Below are positions 7,563 through 9,519 of a stretch of 9,519 nt of DNA, piece after piece. The DNA lies in NCBI GenBank assembly GCA_029239545.1, contig JARBUQ010000125.1, positions 1 through 9,519 on the forward strand, read 5' to 3'. The notes below the pieces were generated by a model. That model made no database searches and had not been told where the DNA came from. It saw only the letters and a program-made list of their open reading frames with translations. This DNA comes from Paenibacillus sp. GTDB taxonomy: Bacteria > Bacillota > Bacilli > Paenibacillales > NBRC-103111. The translations under genes and the position numbers were made by a program. The stretch's first letter is position 1. Each line of letters starts with the position of its first letter.

Positions 7563-7660
7563 TCCTGACTAAGAATGATTGTCCAGATGAAACGCATCCC
7601 ATGCTCTACAATGACGGAGAAGTTAAATGCTGAATGAGACGCATGCGGGAGGATAACAAA
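7563..7660 (+). other. Gap between binding-protein and regulator genes, with a short direct repeat
   Basis: No terminator or convincing promoter is seen, so read-through from the transporter operon is possible. ATGAAACGCATCC (7587-7599) and ATGAGACGCATGC (7634-7646) agree at 11 of 13 bases and lie 47 bp apart, a possible pair of regulator sites. The second copy overlaps an alternative ATG start of the regulator, so part of its conservation could be coincidental. Confidence 0.25.
7647..7652 (+). promoter_or_regulatory. Shine-Dalgarno site that points to a TTG start for the AraC regulator
   Basis: GGGAGG (7647-7652) is 8 bases before TTG 7661, an ideal spacing. The in-frame ATGs at 7634 and 7643 lie before this site and have no comparable ribosome site of their own. 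Confidence 0.6.
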
Positions 7661-9519
7661 TTGTTTATTCGCAACTGGATCGCCAGGTTCATCGAGAATG
7701 CCTTGGAACGACTGAGAGCTCCTTTTTACCGTAAAAGCCTGATGACCGTTCTGACCATCGCGTGTTTGCCGATCGTACTAATCGGAATTATGGTCTATGT
7801 TACAGGAGTACGGCAAATTGAGAACGAGAGCAATCGGATGCATCAAATGCAGCTGACACAAGCCTATGACCGGATAGAGGAATATTTATCCCATCTTGAG
7901 CTTGTCTCGTCGCAGTGGGCGTTTCATTCTAATTTTGACATTCGGCTGCAAACGATGAACCTGCGTGACCAGTTCGACGAAACCCAGAATTTGTATGTGA
8001 GCTTATCTGCACTCGAACGAACCGATACAATGATCGGTGAAGTGCTCTTATATTTGCGCAACCAGCAGGTCACGATCTCGCCGGTGGAGGGTGTAGTGCC
8101 GTTGCAAGACAGCAACAGGGGCACATATTCGCAGCTTCTCAAGGAACAAGGTAAGGTATATTGGACGCATACATTATCCCAAGGTATACAGCCCGGCAAA
8201 AATCGCGCGCCCTTGTCTCTTGTTATCAAGCTGCCTGGCATCGGCAATGTGGAGAGCTTCGGGGCTATAATTGTCCATCTGGATAACACGAAAGTGGCAC
8301 ATTTGTTCAATGATGCTTATCGGCAGGAGGAGGGGGCTTCCTTTATCCTGAGAAAGGATGGGACGTTTGTTGCGCGAGGCGGCCAAGCAGCGGGAGAGGT
8401 AGCGAAGAATGAGCTGGAGCAGGCGTTAAGTCAATATGTGTTAGCCCAAGGAGCCGATTCGGGTTCAGTAGTGTACCGATATAAGTCAAACGCTTATTCG
8501 CTGTCTTATCAGAGCATGAACAGGCTTGGCTCGGAATGGATCTATGTAACGGCTACCCCTTTGACCAAATTAACCGCACCAGTCAAAACGTTATCGAGGT
8601 TAATCATCGGGGTCAGCGTTATGGTTATGCTGATTGCGGTTATTTTATCGTGGCTTGCATCAGGGAGATTGTATGGACCCGTTCATCGGTTAGTCCGATT
8701 GTTTCAGGGCGGACGCGAGGAAGATAGGAGCGGGGATGAATTTGCTTTTATTGAAGACCGCTGGAGCAATATTTCCCGTGAAAGCCAAATGCTGCAAACG
8801 AGACTCGAGCATCAACTGCCTGCCATGAGGGAGGGCTTCTTTCTTCAACTGGTGCAAGGACATTTATACCATCTGTCGGAATCGGATATCAGAGAGCGGT
8901 TGGAGCAGCTGGGTTGGGACACTGAGAATAGAATCTATGTGCTAGTTGTGCTGCAATTGACCGGGGTTACCAATTTGTCTGGGCGCTTCTCGGAGGGGGA
9001 TGAACCGCTTATTGGATTTGCGGCAGCAAACATCATAAATGAAATGGCATTCCCGCTAAAAGGCTTGAAGCATGTTATTCATTTTCAGGATCTGTCCTTT
9101 GGCTTGCTCTTATCGCTTCCGGAGGAAGAATGGAATAAGAAATGGAAAGCTGATATGCTTCACAAGCTGCAGGAATGGATGAGTGCGCTTAATACGATCC
9201 TGCATTTGCAGGCAACAGCGAGCATCGGCGTTCCGACCCCTTCTGTGCATCAAATTCCGCAAGCAATGGAGGATGCCAAGCGCGGGTTGAGATACCGGAG
9301 CCTGCAGCAGGACAATCAGGTGCTTGATATGGATGAGCTGCTTCCTCAGGGAAGGGACCCGGTCAGCTACCCTTTTGCGGTGGAAAAAGAAGTGATTCAA
9401 GCGGTTCGGCTAGGCTTGGAAGAGGAAACGATTGAGGCCTTGAGACGTTTTATGGACGAGTATCGGCTGCGAACGGATACCGAGCTGCATGTTCAACAGG
9501 GCATGCTTCAGCTGCTGGG
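7661..9519 (+). CDS. AraC-family membrane-bound regulator, YtdP-like (3' end missing)
   Basis: Probable one-component regulator of the cluster, cut by the right edge after about 619 codons. The visible architecture is a short basic cytoplasmic start, a first membrane helix at about 27-50 (LTIACLPIVLIGIMVYVTGV), an extracellular sensor of about 260 residues, a second membrane helix at about 314-335 (LIIGVSVMVMLIAVILSWLA) and then SGRLYGPVHRLVRLF. A cytoplasmic linker follows, containing MREGFFLQLVQG, RLEQLGWD and a YVLVVLQL strand. This order is that of long AraC regulators such as B. subtilis YtdP, which end in two helix-turn-helix motifs; those should lie beyond 9519 and were not seen. In such proteins the outer domain is thought to sense the sugar or its binding protein. 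The gene is 98 bases after the binding-protein gene, on the same strand. ATG 7643 or 7634 remain alternative starts. Confidence 0.88.
   Translation, partial: MFIRNWIARFIENALERLRAPFYRKSLMTVLTIACLPIVLIGIMVYVTGVRQIENESNRMHQMQLTQAYDRIEEYLSHLELVSSQWAFHSNFDIRLQTMNLRDQFDETQNLYVSLSALERTDTMIGEVLLYLRNQQVTISPVEGVVPLQDSNRGTYSQLLKEQGKVYWTHTLSQGIQPGKNRAPLSLVIKLPGIGNVESFGAIIVHLDNTKVAHLFNDAYRQEEGASFILRKDGTFVARGGQAAGEVAKNELEQALSQYVLAQGADSGSVVYRYKSNAYSLSYQSMNRLGSEWIYVTATPLTKLTAPVKTLSRLIIGVSVMVMLIAVILSWLASGRLYGPVHRLVRLFQGGREEDRSGDEFAFIEDRWSNISRESQMLQTRLEHQLPAMREGFFLQLVQGHLYHLSESDIRERLEQLGWDTENRIYVLVVLQLTGVTNLSGRFSEGDEPLIGFAAANIINEMAFPLKGLKHVIHFQDLSFGLLLSLPEEEWNKKWKADMLHKLQEWMSALNTILHLQATASIGVPTPSVHQIPQAMEDAKRGLRYRSLQQDNQVLDMDELLPQGRDPVSYPFAVEKEVIQAVRLGLEEETIEALRRFMDEYRLRTDTELHVQQGMLQLL

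Noticed and set aside
7579..7612. TTGTCC ... TACAAT as a promoter for the AraC regulator
   Set aside because: The spacer is 22 bp, well outside the usual 16-19, so the two elements are unlikely to work together.
7924..8310. Minus-strand open frame of 128 codons opposite the regulator
   Set aside because: It lies wholly inside the AraC regulator sensor domain, has no recognisable family features, and is explained as a shadow of the coding strand. The same holds for the other minus-strand frames in this window.

Overview
The window looks like chromosomal DNA from a Paenibacillus-type member of the Bacillota. The reasons are strong Shine-Dalgarno sites (GGAGG/AAGGAGG), probable TTG starts, a large secreted carbohydrate-active protein with add-on beta-sandwich modules, an LplB/LplC/LplA-style (CUT1-type) sugar ABC importer without its own ATPase, and a membrane-bound AraC-family regulator of the YtdP type. 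All recognised genes are on the + strand. No mobile element, rRNA, tRNA or CRISPR array was seen.

Layout. (1) 1-66 is a short lead-in with no recognisable gene. (2) 73-3644 is a secreted DUF4838-family (alpha-glucuronidase-like) protein of about 1190 residues once one missing base near position 413 is restored. As given, it is split into a 149-codon N-terminal frame (counted from ATG 67) and a long downstream frame. It carries two related carbohydrate-binding-like modules flanking a carboxypeptidase-regulatory-like domain and an Ig-like domain. (3) A 12-bp-stem terminator hairpin follows at 3656-3683. (4) The AT-rich intergenic stretch 3690-3890 holds four copies of a 22-bp palindrome, TTAATTGC-N6-GCAAYTAA, at 3700, 3751, 3812 and 3862. 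This is the structure least explained by the genes. (5) 4051-5941 encodes two CUT1-type permease subunits (LplB-like, then LplC-like). (6) 6009-7562 encodes the cognate lipoprotein solute-binding protein, with a CcpA/cre-like sequence in its first codons. (7) 7661 to the right edge is an AraC-family membrane regulator, cut off before its DNA-binding domain.

Working model (inference). The secreted DUF4838 protein acts on or binds an extracellular polysaccharide, possibly one containing uronic acid. The lipoprotein captures the released oligosaccharides and the two permeases import them, using an ATPase encoded elsewhere (in Bacillota often the shared MsmX type). The AraC regulator senses the sugar outside the membrane and controls the cluster. 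The substrate cannot be read from the sequence. Nothing here is clearly a new biological system; the palindrome array and the single-base disruption of the large secreted gene are the points most worth checking.
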